64,000 bases of DNA. Origin: Lycium barbarum. Its lineage: Eukaryota > Streptophyta > Magnoliopsida > Solanales > Solanaceae. The position numbers and the translations under genes were made by a program. This document shows, one piece after another, positions 35,261-46,452 of the stretch. The stretch covers positions 68,580,712-68,644,711 of the forward strand of contig NC_083338.1 in NCBI RefSeq assembly GCF_019175385.1, read 5' to 3'. The notes beneath the pieces are model-generated. The model made no database searches. It had not been told where the DNA came from and was given only the letters and a program-made list of their open reading frames with translations. Position 1 is the first letter of the stretch, and each line of letters starts with the position of its first letter.

Positions 35261-36570
35261 CTCACACGTCGCTGAACATATCCCTTTTGGGTTGCTTGTA
35301 GGCCAATTGACATAGCTCCGCTAATAGCAAACCAACCGATTAATGACTTACACATCCTACTGTACAAATCCTCACCTAGTGCCATCTCAGTTGTCGTTCA
35401 TATTCGGCGACCTTTCCAGGTATCTCTTGTATCTCATATTACACCCGCTGTCAACTTATTTTTGCGTCCTTTCATAACCTTCACAATACACCAACATACT
35501 TCAAACTCTAGTCCTGAGTTAATAGGTCCCTTTTTATGAAATCTAAATGGTCGTAGTTCGTTTTAGGTCTAGCACGTTCTCCCTTCCTTTATTGAGAGGG
35601 TCTGCACACGCCTATGCCTTTTAAATAATCGTCGCCTTTCGCGATCTTTTACAATTGTAATTCCTTCTTCGCGGAGTTAGTTGCGTCTATTCCCTGGCTA
35701 GATATGTTCTTGTATATCACTGCATTAGGGCTTTCTAGCCTTAACTAGTTTGGGTTTGGCATCGGTCTTACCCTGTGACATCCGTACGTATACCCTTCAT
35801 CATGTCTTTTGAATTTCATCCAGCTAGCATATTCTATGTATCGCGACACTGTTTGTTAGGGTTCTACAGTCACGGAAAAGATGTCATGTACATATATACA
35901 TTTCCACCACTATTTTACTTACCAACACTTTCAAACACTAATCAAACCTTCTCTAGTCCTGAAGCTCTGTCATGCTTTCTCCCCTTCTGCTAGTCTAGTC
36001 CGTCTCAGCCTGCACGACTTCTACAGGGTTTCTAACCACTTCACACACTCTAATTTACTTTAGGCTACCTCATTTCACATTCGTCTCTTGTCCCCACATT
36101 TATGAAATTTTCAGCATATTTCCCAGGGGGTCACCCATCCTCCCACCTTAGCACGCTTAACCTCGAAACTTTGGTGCATTTAAATGCGTGAATGCTGGTA
36201 TAATTATATCGACTGCCCCGCACGACCTTTGGCACATAATTTAAGGTAAGTCGGGGTTCTAATAACTCTCAAAACGTCCTCACAGCGGGTCCCACTCCTA
36301 TCTTCACTTTCTTGACCATACAATTACCATATTGCCTCTGTTTAAATATTCACTATTTACTCCCATCCATACATATGATTATCTTTTATCCGAGGTTTCT
36401 AAATTCGCACTGGTGGCGGAGACATCTCAATCGCCATTATTCACAACCGCTAAGTCTTTGGCCCCTTTTGAATTTCTGTCTGTCGTCATTAATTAGTACT
36501 TTGCAGAGATTACACATATATAGAAAGTTTCAAAGAAAACTCATATACCTGTAGCCGAACAATCTCGGGC
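35261..36570 (-). other. Non-coding internal region of the non-autonomous element
   Basis: No gag, protease, RT or integrase motif was found in any frame. The region separates the LTR remnant on the left from the repeat ORF on the right. Its one recognisable part is the 5S-like segment at 36119-36210. It may be the body of a large LTR element lacking pol, or a patchwork. Confidence 0.45.
36119..36210 (-). repeat. 5S rRNA-derived segment
   Basis: The minus strand carries, in order, ATACCAGCA, TGCACC, GTTAAGCGTGCT and GGATGGGTGACC followed by CCTGGGAA. These are the conserved blocks of plant 5S rRNA, including its A-box and C-box internal promoter elements. Blocks between TGCACC and GTTAAG and between the A and C boxes are shortened by about 9-10 nt each, so it is about 92 nt instead of about 120 and is not a working 5S gene. 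It lies in the sense orientation of the surrounding element. Confidence 0.8.
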
Positions 36571-37194
36571 CTAGTCCAGGGAGCTGCCATGTGAAGTGTG
36601 CTCCTCATCCTCATCTGTCTGCTCTCCACTAGTTTGACTCTCGTCATTTCCCGCATCCGAATCGGAGGAATATAGATAACCAGGCGATTCCTGGTTCCCT
36701 GATGACCAGGACAAAGGACAGGAGTAATCCGTAGCACTTTCCGGGGACGCCTGTCTGACTTAGTGCTCCATCACAGGAGCAGCTGGCATATCCCCGGAAG
36801 TCTCCTCCTCCGGTGTCCCAGAAGAATGCTCCGATGGGTCTGTGTCATAACTATCCTCCTCCCTGGAGGTAAGAAATTCTGGAGGAATCGTCGCCGGATC
36901 CTCCGAGGGATCCGTATCATAGCTACCCTCCGTGGGATCCTCTACTCTAGGGTTCAGAAACTCTGGAGGAATTGTTGCTGGGTCCTCCGACGGATCTGTA
37001 TCATAGCTGTCCTCCGTGGGATCCTCTGCTCTGGGGGTCAGGAACTCTGGAGGAATTGTTGCTGGGTCCTCCAACGGATCAGTCTCAATCGAATAGCCGA
37101 GGCTCCCCTTACTCGGCTTTGGAGATACTCTAGGGGCCTTCTTAGTGCCCCCACTATCTGAAGCTGCTCTCTTCATCGGCATTACTGAAACCAT
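36571..37194 (-). pseudogene. Acidic repeat ORF of a non-autonomous LTR element
   Basis: A minus-strand frame opens at 37194 (MVSVMPMKRAAS) about 200 nt inside the PBS, where autonomous relatives place gag. Residues 1-35 are basic, like the gag N-terminus. Then come two 28-residue units DPSEDPATIPPEFLTPRAED plus PTEDSYDT and a 24-residue third, followed by an E/S/T-rich segment. A single TAA at 36760-36762 interrupts it. The frame continues for about 61 more acidic residues (DSDAGNDESQTSGEQTDEDE) to a TAG at 36571. No domain is recognised. The PPEF core of each unit recalls NPPEF at the start of the chromovirus gag core, which may be chance. The start assumes the first Met. Confidence 0.65.
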
Positions 37195-37394
37195 AACATA
37201 GGATTAGGATGAGAATATGGAAACCTGATAGCATAGCTCTATCGCACGATCTAGAATACCAAGAAGGTCATATTTCCTAAATGCCCTGCAGCCTCTTGTC
37301 TATGAGTGTGGCGCGCTACACACCCATAAACAGGACTCTGCTGGACACGGCTCGTAGACAAACCCCTAGGACCGAACTGCTCAGATACCACTTC
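37195..37394 (-). other. 5' leader and PBS of the non-autonomous element
   Basis: It is closely similar to the leader of the complete chromovirus along its whole length: CTCTATCGCACGAT, CCTAAATGCCCTG-AGCCTCTTGT, GTGTGGCGCGC and GGACACGGCTCGTAGAC on the plus strand. The PBS on the minus strand is TGGTATCTGAGC (37379-37390), four bases from the LTR. Retention of the leader without gag-pol suggests the cis signals for priming and packaging are kept. Confidence 0.85.
37294..37335 (-). promoter_or_regulatory. Leader hairpin, two-part stem, UAGCGCGC loop
   Basis: The RNA strand forms an outer stem UCCUGUUUAU/AUAGACAAGA (one mismatch, one G-U) continuous with an inner stem GGGUGUG/CACACUC (one G-U), closing an eight-base loop UAGCGCGC. 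This is the most complete of the three GCGCGC hairpins in the window. Confidence 0.65.
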
Positions 37395-40043
37395 TGTCAC
37401 GACCCAACTAGGGGCCGCGACGGATACCTGATACTTGTATCGAGCACCCCCTAACTCGTATCTCATTCTTATTACTAAGTGGGCCAGATTGGTAATACCG
37501 TTGTTTCTTTACTTATTCCTATCATTAATAGCATAACCATAATCAGGTGTTAATAAAATCTGCTAGCATGTTATACAACCCCAAAACGAACAAAAGTACA
37601 AAGCATCTGACTGTACATATCTGTCTATGAGCCTCTAAACAAAGTACACATATACATAGGAGGGGCCTGATTCTGCCGTGCCTGAATATATACATAAAAT
37701 AGTACCAAGGAACTGAGGCTCCGGAACAACTGGAGCGCTGCCAAGTACTGCTAATAGAGCTCCTAGGAATCAAATCCGCCTACCTGCTGACCTTCGCGGC
37801 ATGAAACGCAGCGTCCACAAGAAGGGACGTCAGTACGAATAGTGTACCGAGTATGTAAGGCGTGGAAGATAATACAAACGGAAACGTAAGGTATGATCAA
37901 CAATATCATGGGATCATAGGACATATAGTGAGACAAGAAAGTAACCTGTACATAGGAATACCCTTTCAGGCCGGATACCCTGCATGCTTGTCTTTCCCTT
38001 TTAAAAAAAACATTTCTTTTTCATAGACATAGAAAATAGAACTTATATCATGTCATGTTTTATCATATCATATCATATCGTATCATATCATATCATATCC
38101 TGTCATATCATATCGTGTCATATCATATCATGTCATATCATAGCATGTTATATGATAGCACCGAACAATGTCGGCTCGCCCACATAGCACCGAAATACGT
38201 CGGCTCGCCCATATAGCACCGAAATACGTCGGCTAGCCCATATATCCCGCGTCCGGGATGATAACGCCAGCTGACCAGGTGGCAATGAAACATCATTGGA
38301 AGTTTCGGAGCGATTCTACTACATTTACCAAAAGTTTCGGACGTTTGATCATTTTCCAATAAAATGTGAGATTATAATTCAATTAGATTGAATGAATAGT
38401 ACTCAAATTCAAATCCGAATTTCCATGAACGGAATTGTCCCCGAGGCACAAGTATCGACCTTGTATACTTAGGACATGCCAAAAGAAGGAATGGGTTAGC
38501 TTTACATACCTTAGGCGCGTCTTATGCTCGCTTAAACTCGATTCCCGTTTCACCCAGAATCTACAAATGGTCACATTTACCAATTGTAAGTTATGGATTT
38601 TAAGGATTCAACTTAAAGTCATAGTTGTCCACCGAAATTTCGGCAGCACCTCCCCTATAAATATAGCACCCCCGAGAATCATCTCGGCTCAAATAGCAGC
38701 AACAACAACCCAATAACAACACCAACAACAACAACAATCACAATATAGCACAATATAAGGCAACTAGTTCTACTTTCCGACATAATGCAATAACGTTCAT
38801 TCCGACTTCACACTTCCATACTAATCTCAATATTTTCATATTCATAATTAATCAAGATCATCACCATATAGATTGGAAGCATTTCATATCGTTTCCACAA
38901 AATATTCATACGATATACAAAATATACAACTTTACACCAAAGTCATAACTCATTCAAAACTTCTAACCTTTGACATATATATTCATAGCATGTTCCCACC
39001 ATCCAAGTTCATTAATAATCATCATAATTTGCACCCTAACAACTTCATTTTCATAATGTCGTAAAATCACACCTAAAGGACATAAGCTTCTACATTCCAT
39101 TTCAATGCAATCTTATATCATATTATCTTCATTTACATTGCAAGCATCACCACAACACAACTAACATGTTAAACAAAATTAATCCATTCCCATTTCAATG
39201 CCTATACCACACGACCATATTCCATTTTTCCAATTTCCATTCCATTCATTCAACTTTCCTTTCCAATATAAATTCCATCCTACACACAACTAGAATACAA
39301 CATAAATTTCAACTCACTTCACTTACACATTGACACACACACACGGCCAAACTCTATATTCCATACCCACTTTGCAAACTTCAATTTTTCCATACAATCA
39401 ACTCATTCCAACATACTACAACACAAACAAGACTTCATACCACAAATAAAAGGGATGAATTCTTACCTTTTTCCCTAGTCTTCTTCACTTGAATATGTGA
39501 TCAAATTGAGGAATTAAATGCTCCACCCTCCAAAACAACTACACCAAGTTGTAGAGGGACCTTGAATTAGTAGGAATTCAACAAGAAAATAATTTTTGGG
39601 ATCAAAATTGGAGGTCTCAATTCTCCATGGTCATGGCTGAAACACCTTGTGTTTCTTGCTCTCTATTTTCTTTCCTACTTTCTTGAACATTCTAAGTGAT
39701 AAAATGAACTAATACATGGGCCATATCTATATTTATTTCTTGAATTAAAATTTCCATGGGCCTTGGGCCATTTGGCCATATGGCCGGCCACCTTGTGGTC
39801 TTGGGCCTCAATTTTTCTCAAAATTGTTTTTGTGAGCCCAAATTGTTAGAAATCTTGTTTTGAAATTCCCGAAACTAATTTCCGAAATTCCAAGTTTTCC
39901 CCTTGGCCTTCCCCGATGTCTCCGCGTCAACACTTTTCATAAGCAACAACATATATGTCAAATGAAATCAAAATGTGGCCTTATTCTTTCCAAGTCACAA
40001 TTATTCCAAATTTTCCGAACACGCGAAAACACGGGATATAACA
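37395..40043 (-). repeat. 5' LTR of the non-autonomous element
   Basis: 2649 bp from TGTCACGACCCAACTAGG, directly beside the PBS, to ACGGGATATAACA. Its first 900 bp match 22703-23630 nearly base for base, while the remainder is only distantly similar to 33507-35260, a mosaic pattern. A donor AAAG|GTAAGA is near 39465, a second donor-like motif near 38508 and the CAGTAC/GTACCG hairpin at 37830-37850. The flanks do not give a clear target duplication. Confidence 0.85.
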
Positions 40044-41205
40044 AGAAAATTGGGCGGCATTTCCTTCGTTTATACTACTTTCCCCATATTCTATATCAAC
40101 TCCCAGAAATTCAAAACAACACTCACAATATAATAGACAACAATCATCATTCATCTACATTACCCGCATTTCACAATTCCTCTTCAATTTCTCCATAATT
40201 GTGGTTATAGTAGTTCACTATCGCGTTTTCTCATATCTAATACTTATTCCATGGTCTAAATGTCATTTATAACGTATTCACAATCACAACATACCAACTT
40301 TCATGATTCATCCCAACCACTATTCAACAATGACACTATTCACCCATTTATGACCCATATTCTATGTCTTTCTACAATTCAAGTGTCTTAGCCTTCCAAT
40401 ACCTTAAAAAACATGGTATGGTCATGAAACTTACCTTAGATGATGGATTAACAAGCCTTGGATGGAAATACTCTTCTAGCACCAAAACCCTATTTCACTT
40501 CCCTTGTGTTTTCTTGAGGTAGATGAACTTTACTAAGCTTCACACACTTGTTTTCATGGATTGAAGTAGTTGATCATGGATTTCCTTTGATTTTCTTGTG
40601 GATGAATGTTAGAGAGTGTCCTAGAGGTTTATTGACTTGTAGAGAGTGGAATGAAATAAAATGAAATGAGAGAGGTTCGTTATATTAAATGTTGAACCTG
40701 TCCCGACCAACTTATACGGACCAACATACGGTCCGTATATTTTTCACTGACCGTATGTTGGACCGTATGTTTGGTCCAGAATGTGATGTCCCTCTTGGCC
40801 AATTATACGGCCTAACATACGGCCAGTATAATTTATACGGTCCGTATGTTGGGCCGTAATATAATGCCCAGTGGTTCCGTTTTCGTTCTCGTCGACTCGT
40901 TTGATCTCCGATCCTTATGGAACCTTCTTGACACTTGTTTAGCACTTCAATACCAATGTAAGGGACGTTATCACTCATCTCCAAGCCATCATTATGCCAT
41001 CATTAACTCGTCATTCGTAATTCTTACCCGACACGCAACATACCCTTTACTTTCTTTACCAAACTTCTTCCTTTTGGTCAAATGTCTTTGAATCTCAATT
41101 AAGATCATCAAATGCTATTTCTTACTTATCCAAATCATCATATACATCGTGTTCCTTGCTAGCCTATTCACTGTACACTAACGGGGAATTTTCCAAGGTG
41201 TAACA
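40044..41205 (-). repeat. LTR fragment (promoter end)
   Basis: Minus-sense LTR head (plus strand ends CCAAGGTGTAACA). It has an ATACGGCC/GGACCGTATG palindrome array (40705-40860), a TAATATAAC TATA-like box (about 40679-40687) and a donor AAG|GTAAGT about 248 nt further (near 40434). It resembles the LTR at 1-2295 and the solo LTR at 2978-5490. Its other half, expected beyond the element inserted at its left, was not found. Confidence 0.8.
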
Positions 41206-41760
41206 GTGTCCACTTAGTATTTGCTACGGTAAAACCAAAACCAGACCTTCTGTATTAGTTTTCGATGTAAGGACCGAATGATCAGAATGAATCGTGTCCA
41301 TTTAGTATTTGCTGCGGCAAAAGCAGAAGGAAACAGAAAATATTCTCATGTCATGTACATACAAATACTTGCAATACAAAGATTATTGATAGTTCGGATT
41401 ACTATATTTCGGATGTCTTCTTGTTAAAACACCCTACGCCGGTGATTACCGCCATATTTCGGCATCGCTTCATTCATATACCCTATTTCAGGCACTACGG
41501 TCGAAATTCGACAAAGGCAACAAGGTCACAATGAACCGAGCCAAAATCTTTAAACACACTCTGAGTCTCTGCTTGTCCTTAAAACGGACCGATAATTCGG
41601 GCAAAAGTCATAAGCATTCAAGCAAAAGAAGAAAGAAAATCAAGAAAAATGCATGTTCCATTTATATAAGGTTTTTACACCGGAAACCCCTACGAAGTCG
41701 AAAAACAAAAGTCAAGCCAAAAAGGCAAAAAATAAAATAAAGACTAAATACAAGCCTGTT
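41206..41760. repeat. Non-coding stretch with a 90-bp tandem duplication
   Basis: GTGTCCACTTAGTATTTGCT begins at 41206 and recurs with two changes at 41294. The stretch lies between an LTR end and the 3' end of the antisense gene, and likely belongs to the interior of the Tat-like element. No gene was seen. Confidence 0.5.
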
Positions 41761-44626
41761 CTATCCGGTATGGCTGGATCCGGAGTGTTCGGACACTGTC
41801 CGCTCGAAATCTTCGGAGTCAGTATCGAGGGCTCTTTTAGCTTCTTCCTCGACCCTTTTAGCTTCGAGTATAAGGGTCGGGAGATCCACAAAGCCATGCT
41901 CGGCTTGCTCAAGGGTGACCCTCTGAGACTTCCACCGTTTATACTCCACCGCAATCGTGGTATGAGCCTCGGCAGCCTCCACACTCCTAAGGGCTTCTGC
42001 CAAATCGGCCTCAGTCTGGGCTAGCTTGGCCACTAGTTCATACCGATCTTCTTCAAAGACTCTTTGGATTTGTGTGGCCGACTCGAGCTCGGCTTGGAGA
42101 AGGTCATTAGCCTCGGCCATCTCCTCAAGTTCGGTTTTCAGATCGTCACATATTCGGGCCCTCTCCTCGGCTTTTTTCTTGAACACCCGCATCCTCTCCG
42201 TGTACTTAGTACTCTTGGATTTAAGCAGCCAATGCCTTTCGGCCATGTTCACGGCATCAGACTTGACCGAGTCAAGCTCCCCCCAGAGTTGAGAGATAGT
42301 GGTTTTGAGCTCAACAAGCCTTGAAGAAAAATGAGCATTATCTTGACTAAGGCTGACCTTGTCCGCTTCTAGAAGCCAATTCTTCTCAACCATCTCGGCC
42401 AACTCATTCTCTAATCGAAAGTTTTCGGCCTTCGCCACGTCAAGCTTGGGTTGAAGGTTGGAAAGGGCAACAACTCGGTTCAATTCATCCTCCTTCACCC
42501 GCAAAAGGTGCTGGAACTTCTCCGTTTCTCGACCTGGGCATCTAGCTAGCCCTTAAGATCGTCAACTTCTTGCTGAGTGCGAACGAAGGCTTCGTTAACA
42601 AGCACCACACTGTAAAAGAAACAAGAAGTTAAACTCGGATAAACGAGAAACAAAAATTCCCAATGAATTATGTAAGGATGGCTGACAAACTTACTTGATT
42701 GCCCGCGTCCATGCCCTCGTTAATGAGACACTGCCAAGGGACTCCGTTCATCTTCCGTTTGTCCGAGTCCGAGACGAGGGGCCTCAGGTAGCTTGCTACT
42801 CCTACTGGACGAGATAAAAAGCTGCAGTCCTCGGGGACCGTAATCACGACCGACCTTGTCCTCCTAGGTTCCACACTTGGAGCCGGGAAGATGTGCATCA
42901 GGCTATCCCTAGCACCAGTCTCAGTGGATCGGCTAGCCGCCCTCGTGACTCGAGGGATAGGGAGATGTCCAAAACCGGCAGCTTCCCCGGTAGCAGGAGG
43001 AGTATCTGAGAACATGTCATCAAAATTATCCGACCTTGAAGCTGGAGTTGATGAACCCGGAGTGGCCACAGCAGCCTCACTAGAGGCAGGGATCTCAGAA
43101 GTTGCACCAGTATCATAGCCGAGCAGTGGGCCCACATCCACTGGAATTTCGGTCTCAGGGACCGGCTCAGCCCTCTGATCGGCTTCGGCTGCTGGCGCAT
43201 GCCCGGACCTTCTGGTCCTTTGCAGGGGGGTTTCCTTGGATGAACCATCACCTGAAATATCAACAAATTCAATCGACCTTAGAGGAGTCGGGTAATGAAA
43301 TTCTTCCCCACCTGTGTGAAAAATCAGAGCTGACGGTCCTTTCCCGGTTGAAGGAAGTGATGAAATGGTAGTACCCTCCTCCGGAATATAAGCAACGGAA
43401 GGGGTCACACCGATCCTCTGAACGAGGAACTCGGGCTCTGTTTCGTCTCTTAGAGTCCGAATGACGCTCCTCGCCCTCTTCTTCAGTTTCTGCCCTTTGT
43501 CCGAGGCCTTTTTTCTCTTGTTGGCGACAACAATGGTACGGGATGTACCCGCTGAATCAAACTCAGGTGCCGACGCAGCGGGTTCGGCCGCTGGTTCCGG
43601 TCTTGGGTCAACCGAGCCCTTGGGTAAACCTGAATGTCGAAGACGTTATAAAAGTGAAAGATAGAAAATGCAATGAATACTGATCGAAGAGAAGTATTAC
43701 CATGGTTTTTAGCGACCCATCGGCCACGCGATAGGAGTCTCCATGTCCGTGCTTCTAGGGTGTGTTGGCTAAGGAGAGCACCAACCCATTTGTTCATCTT
43801 CCGGACAGCCGGAGGTATCCACGCCACGGCTGGTATAAAGAAGGGGACAAATAACGAGAATATGAAAGGACTAGTGTTTGACAAAGCATTCAGAAGTAAC
43901 TATCAAAACAACTGAGACTTACGATTATCATTCCACCTCTCCGGAAAGGGCATATGGTTGGCCGGAATAATGTCCGCGGTCCTCACCCGGACGTAGCGCT
44001 CCAGCAAACCCCGGTCTCCATCTTCGTCCATCTTCGAAAAGATTGGGTTCCGGCTTCGCTTGGCGAGCTTTATTAACACCCCCCCCCCCGGAACAACTCG
44101 GGGAATATAACCGGATGAAATGAGCCAACGTGAACTCCTTTTTCAAGTTATTAGCCAACAGCTGGAGGCAGGCCATGGTCCTCCATACAATCGGACCAAT
44201 CTTGGCCAGGGTTACATTGTATATCTGGCACATATCTAAAATAACCGGGTCGATTGGGGGGTCGAGCTTGAGTGTGCAAGGATTTGTGTAAACGTATAAG
44301 AAGCCCTCTCGATGATCGGTGATTGATTCATCAGGTCCGAGGGCAAAAACTTGTACCGGACGGTTGTCCCATCCACAATCAGCTCGGACTTGATTAAGTT
44401 TATCCTCGGTAATTGACAACGGGTACCGTCTTACATCAAACCCTCTGTCAGAAACAACAGAAGGCTTCTCAACTTCAAAATCCTTGTTATAGTTGGGTTT
44501 GGACGGTACAATATCCAAAGCAGTGGGCTCAAAGGCGATTTTTCCTTTAGGTGGAGAAGTAGGCTCGATTCCTTGAGAAGAAACTGAGGGAACATCATGG
44601 GAGGTGGCTTCGGTGTTGGCAGACAT
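41761..44626 (-). pseudogene. Antisense four-exon gene of a Tat-like element
   Basis: Four exons can be read: 44626-43923, 43829-43701, 43629-42695 and 42609-41761. Donors are C|GTAAGT, G|GTAATA and A|GTAAGT; acceptors are ACCAG, TTCAG and TACAG. Exons 1-3 join in phase, giving MPFPERWNDN then PVAWIPPAVRKMNKW and SRGRWVAKNHG. These resemble the plant 'putative gypsy-type transposon' family (PF04195-like), recognised from memory. Exon 3 is a low-complexity linker and exon 4 a long coiled coil (AEERARICDDLKTELEEM region). Breaks: a one-base gain in an 11-G run (44079-44089), and in exon 4 a phase error, a TAG and a frameshift. It lies antisense to the plus-strand LTR at 45177, as antisense ORFs do in Tat-lineage elements. 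The function is unknown. Confidence 0.7.
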
Positions 44627-44906
44627 TTAGAAGTTATGGGAAGAGAGATTGGCGAATTTGAAAAGGGAGAAGTTAAAAAATAGGAGTAAAGGAGCAGTTG
44701 AAAAAATTCAAAATGGCAAAGTGAAGAAACAAAGCAATGCTTTCTATAGGAAAACAACAAATGAGGAAGTTGACGGAGTTGGTTTTCTTTCACACAATAT
44801 AAGAAATGAATTAAGGGGATAATACCTTTTGAATCAGTGAGAGATATGGGATGGAAGATGATCAGAAGTGAAGAGAAGTTAAATGAAGAAGTGAAGGGGC
44901 TGAAGG

Positions 44907-44915
44907 CCTTATATA
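44907..44915 (-). promoter_or_regulatory. TATA box of the antisense gene
   Basis: TATATAAGG on the minus strand, about 280 nt upstream of the exon-1 ATG (44626). It is separate from the LTR promoter and supports independent antisense transcription. Confidence 0.5.
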
Positions 44916-45176
44916 GGCATGGGAACCGAAACGGTTACGAATCCCAGCCAACCGGGGGATACCATGTGTCCCACAATTAATCAGAAGTGATTTGAAATGA
45001 CGTGCATTACGGTGGTTTCCAGAGCTGGCCGTTCAGGATGAGACACGTGGCTGATGACAAAGGGACGTGACGCAATTGTTCCCGCTAAAATGAAAAGATA
45101 ATAACGAGCTTATGGAACCACTGATTTCGTGATTCATCCACTTCCCGTTACTCCGGTAAAACTACGATCCGGAAAG

Positions 45177-45860
45177 TGTGGGGACTATCTGTATACTATA
45201 AAAATCGAACTTATGTTAGACCGTTGAGACCAGGAATCGAGGGAAGAAAGAAACAAACACGAGCATGAAGACTTTCTTTCGGACTGGAGGTATCGCACTA
45301 GAAGTGGTTGATCGGAAGAAAGCGAAGGAAATCGTTTCATCCGGGTGTTTGTGGCCGTTGGTCCGGGTGATCGTGGCGGTTGGTCAGGTTGATCCGTTAC
45401 ACAGTTGTCATGCATCAAAACCGTTCTGCCATATTGTACTGCCAATCGTACAGGTGTTAGACCATATGACCCAACCTTATCCTTTTAGGGTTTACTTTAT
45501 TCAAAAGGGCTTTATGTTGTATAGGAGGCCCATAAGGCAAAACTATAAATAAGGGGCATTATCCTACTTTCAAGGGTTAGCTTTTTCAGATCTAGAACAT
45601 TGTAATAGCAAAATATATAAAATCTCTCCCTCTCTCTCTATGATATTAGTCCGGATTCGTGTGTTCTTCTTTAGCTATATTTATTCAAACAACATTCATA
45701 TATTATTTAACACATATATTTAGGATAAATCACCGATTTCGATTCACTTGCTCATAGCAGATCCATATATATTTTCTTCCAACCAAATAGATTAAAGTTA
45801 GTCCACATATCCTATACCTCACTTACAAATTCAATTGATTACCTAAATTCGGGGTAAACA
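45177..45860 (+). repeat. 3' LTR of a Tat-like element
   Basis: It starts TGTGGGGACTATCTGTATAC after the purine-rich GATCCGGAAAG and ends GGGGTAAACA, giving TG...CA ends in plus orientation. A TATAAATAAGG box is near 45544, followed by a CT-rich leader. The element's own gag-pol, expected to the left of 41206, is absent from the window. Confidence 0.65.
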
Positions 45861-46083
45861 ACACTCGAAACTTATTTAGAAGAGTCAGTTACACACTTTA
45901 AATTAATGGATTGACTCTTACCCTCTTCTTATTCATAATGAAATTAATTGTTAGAAATTAGATTAAGAGAATAGGTAGAAAAGGCTTGAGACTTAAAAGA
46001 TATTATCACTATCTCAAAAGAGTGATTGTTTGTCTATGGGGTTAGCAGAAAACACACCTTTCACATACAACAAGTCTATTATT
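45861..46083. repeat. Truncated copy of the long-TIR DNA element
   Basis: AACTTATTTAGAAGAGTCAG and the following 200 bp match 59147-59340, the left arm of the long-TIR element at 59124-61380. The terminal 20 or so bases are missing at the LTR junction, and no right arm is found. Confidence 0.6.
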
Positions 46084-46452
46084 AGATCAATTAAAAGTGA
46101 CTGATATGGAATAATTAGGTCTCTATTTATAGAAAACATAAGTAGTTTAAATAGACACTTGTTCGGAATGGTTGTGTCCTCTCATAGAAAAAACACGTTC
46201 CTTTATTAATTATTTCAGGAGTGGTACCCATTTCAATTGATGGTGCCCAAGACTTATTTCAACGGTGATACCAATTTCACCTAATATCCAAATTAATTGA
46301 AAAACCCAAACTAGCTATTTCAACTGTAGTACCCAAAATAATTATTTAAATAATTACTCCAATATTACAAATTATATAACAATCCCCTACTAATTTGTAA
46401 TGTTACAAATAATTATATCACATATAACAGAAAGTATTTCATAGATTTTAAC
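46084..46452 (-). repeat. Probable copia LTR end and PPT
   Basis: AT-rich and without genes. The minus strand reads AATTAGTAGGGGAT and then TGTTATATAATTTG (junction at about 46381), which looks like a polypurine tract followed by an LTR start of a minus-strand element. The copia pol scrap at 56720-56940, on the other side of the inserted chromovirus, has the same orientation and could be part of it. Confidence 0.4.

Noticed and set aside
36119..36210. Functional 5S rRNA gene
   Set aside because: It is about 30 nt short, with spacers between conserved blocks deleted, and no tandem array or terminator context is seen.
36763..37161. 132-residue plus-strand ORF
   Set aside because: It is the antisense shadow of the acidic repeat ORF; the open frame follows from the 84-bp DNA repeat.
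42026..42324. Plus-strand ORFs of 86-88 residues
   Set aside because: They are opposite-strand shadows of the coiled-coil exon of the antisense gene.
45265..45552. 95-residue plus-strand ORF
   Set aside because: It lies within a 3' LTR upstream of its TATA box and shows no domain.
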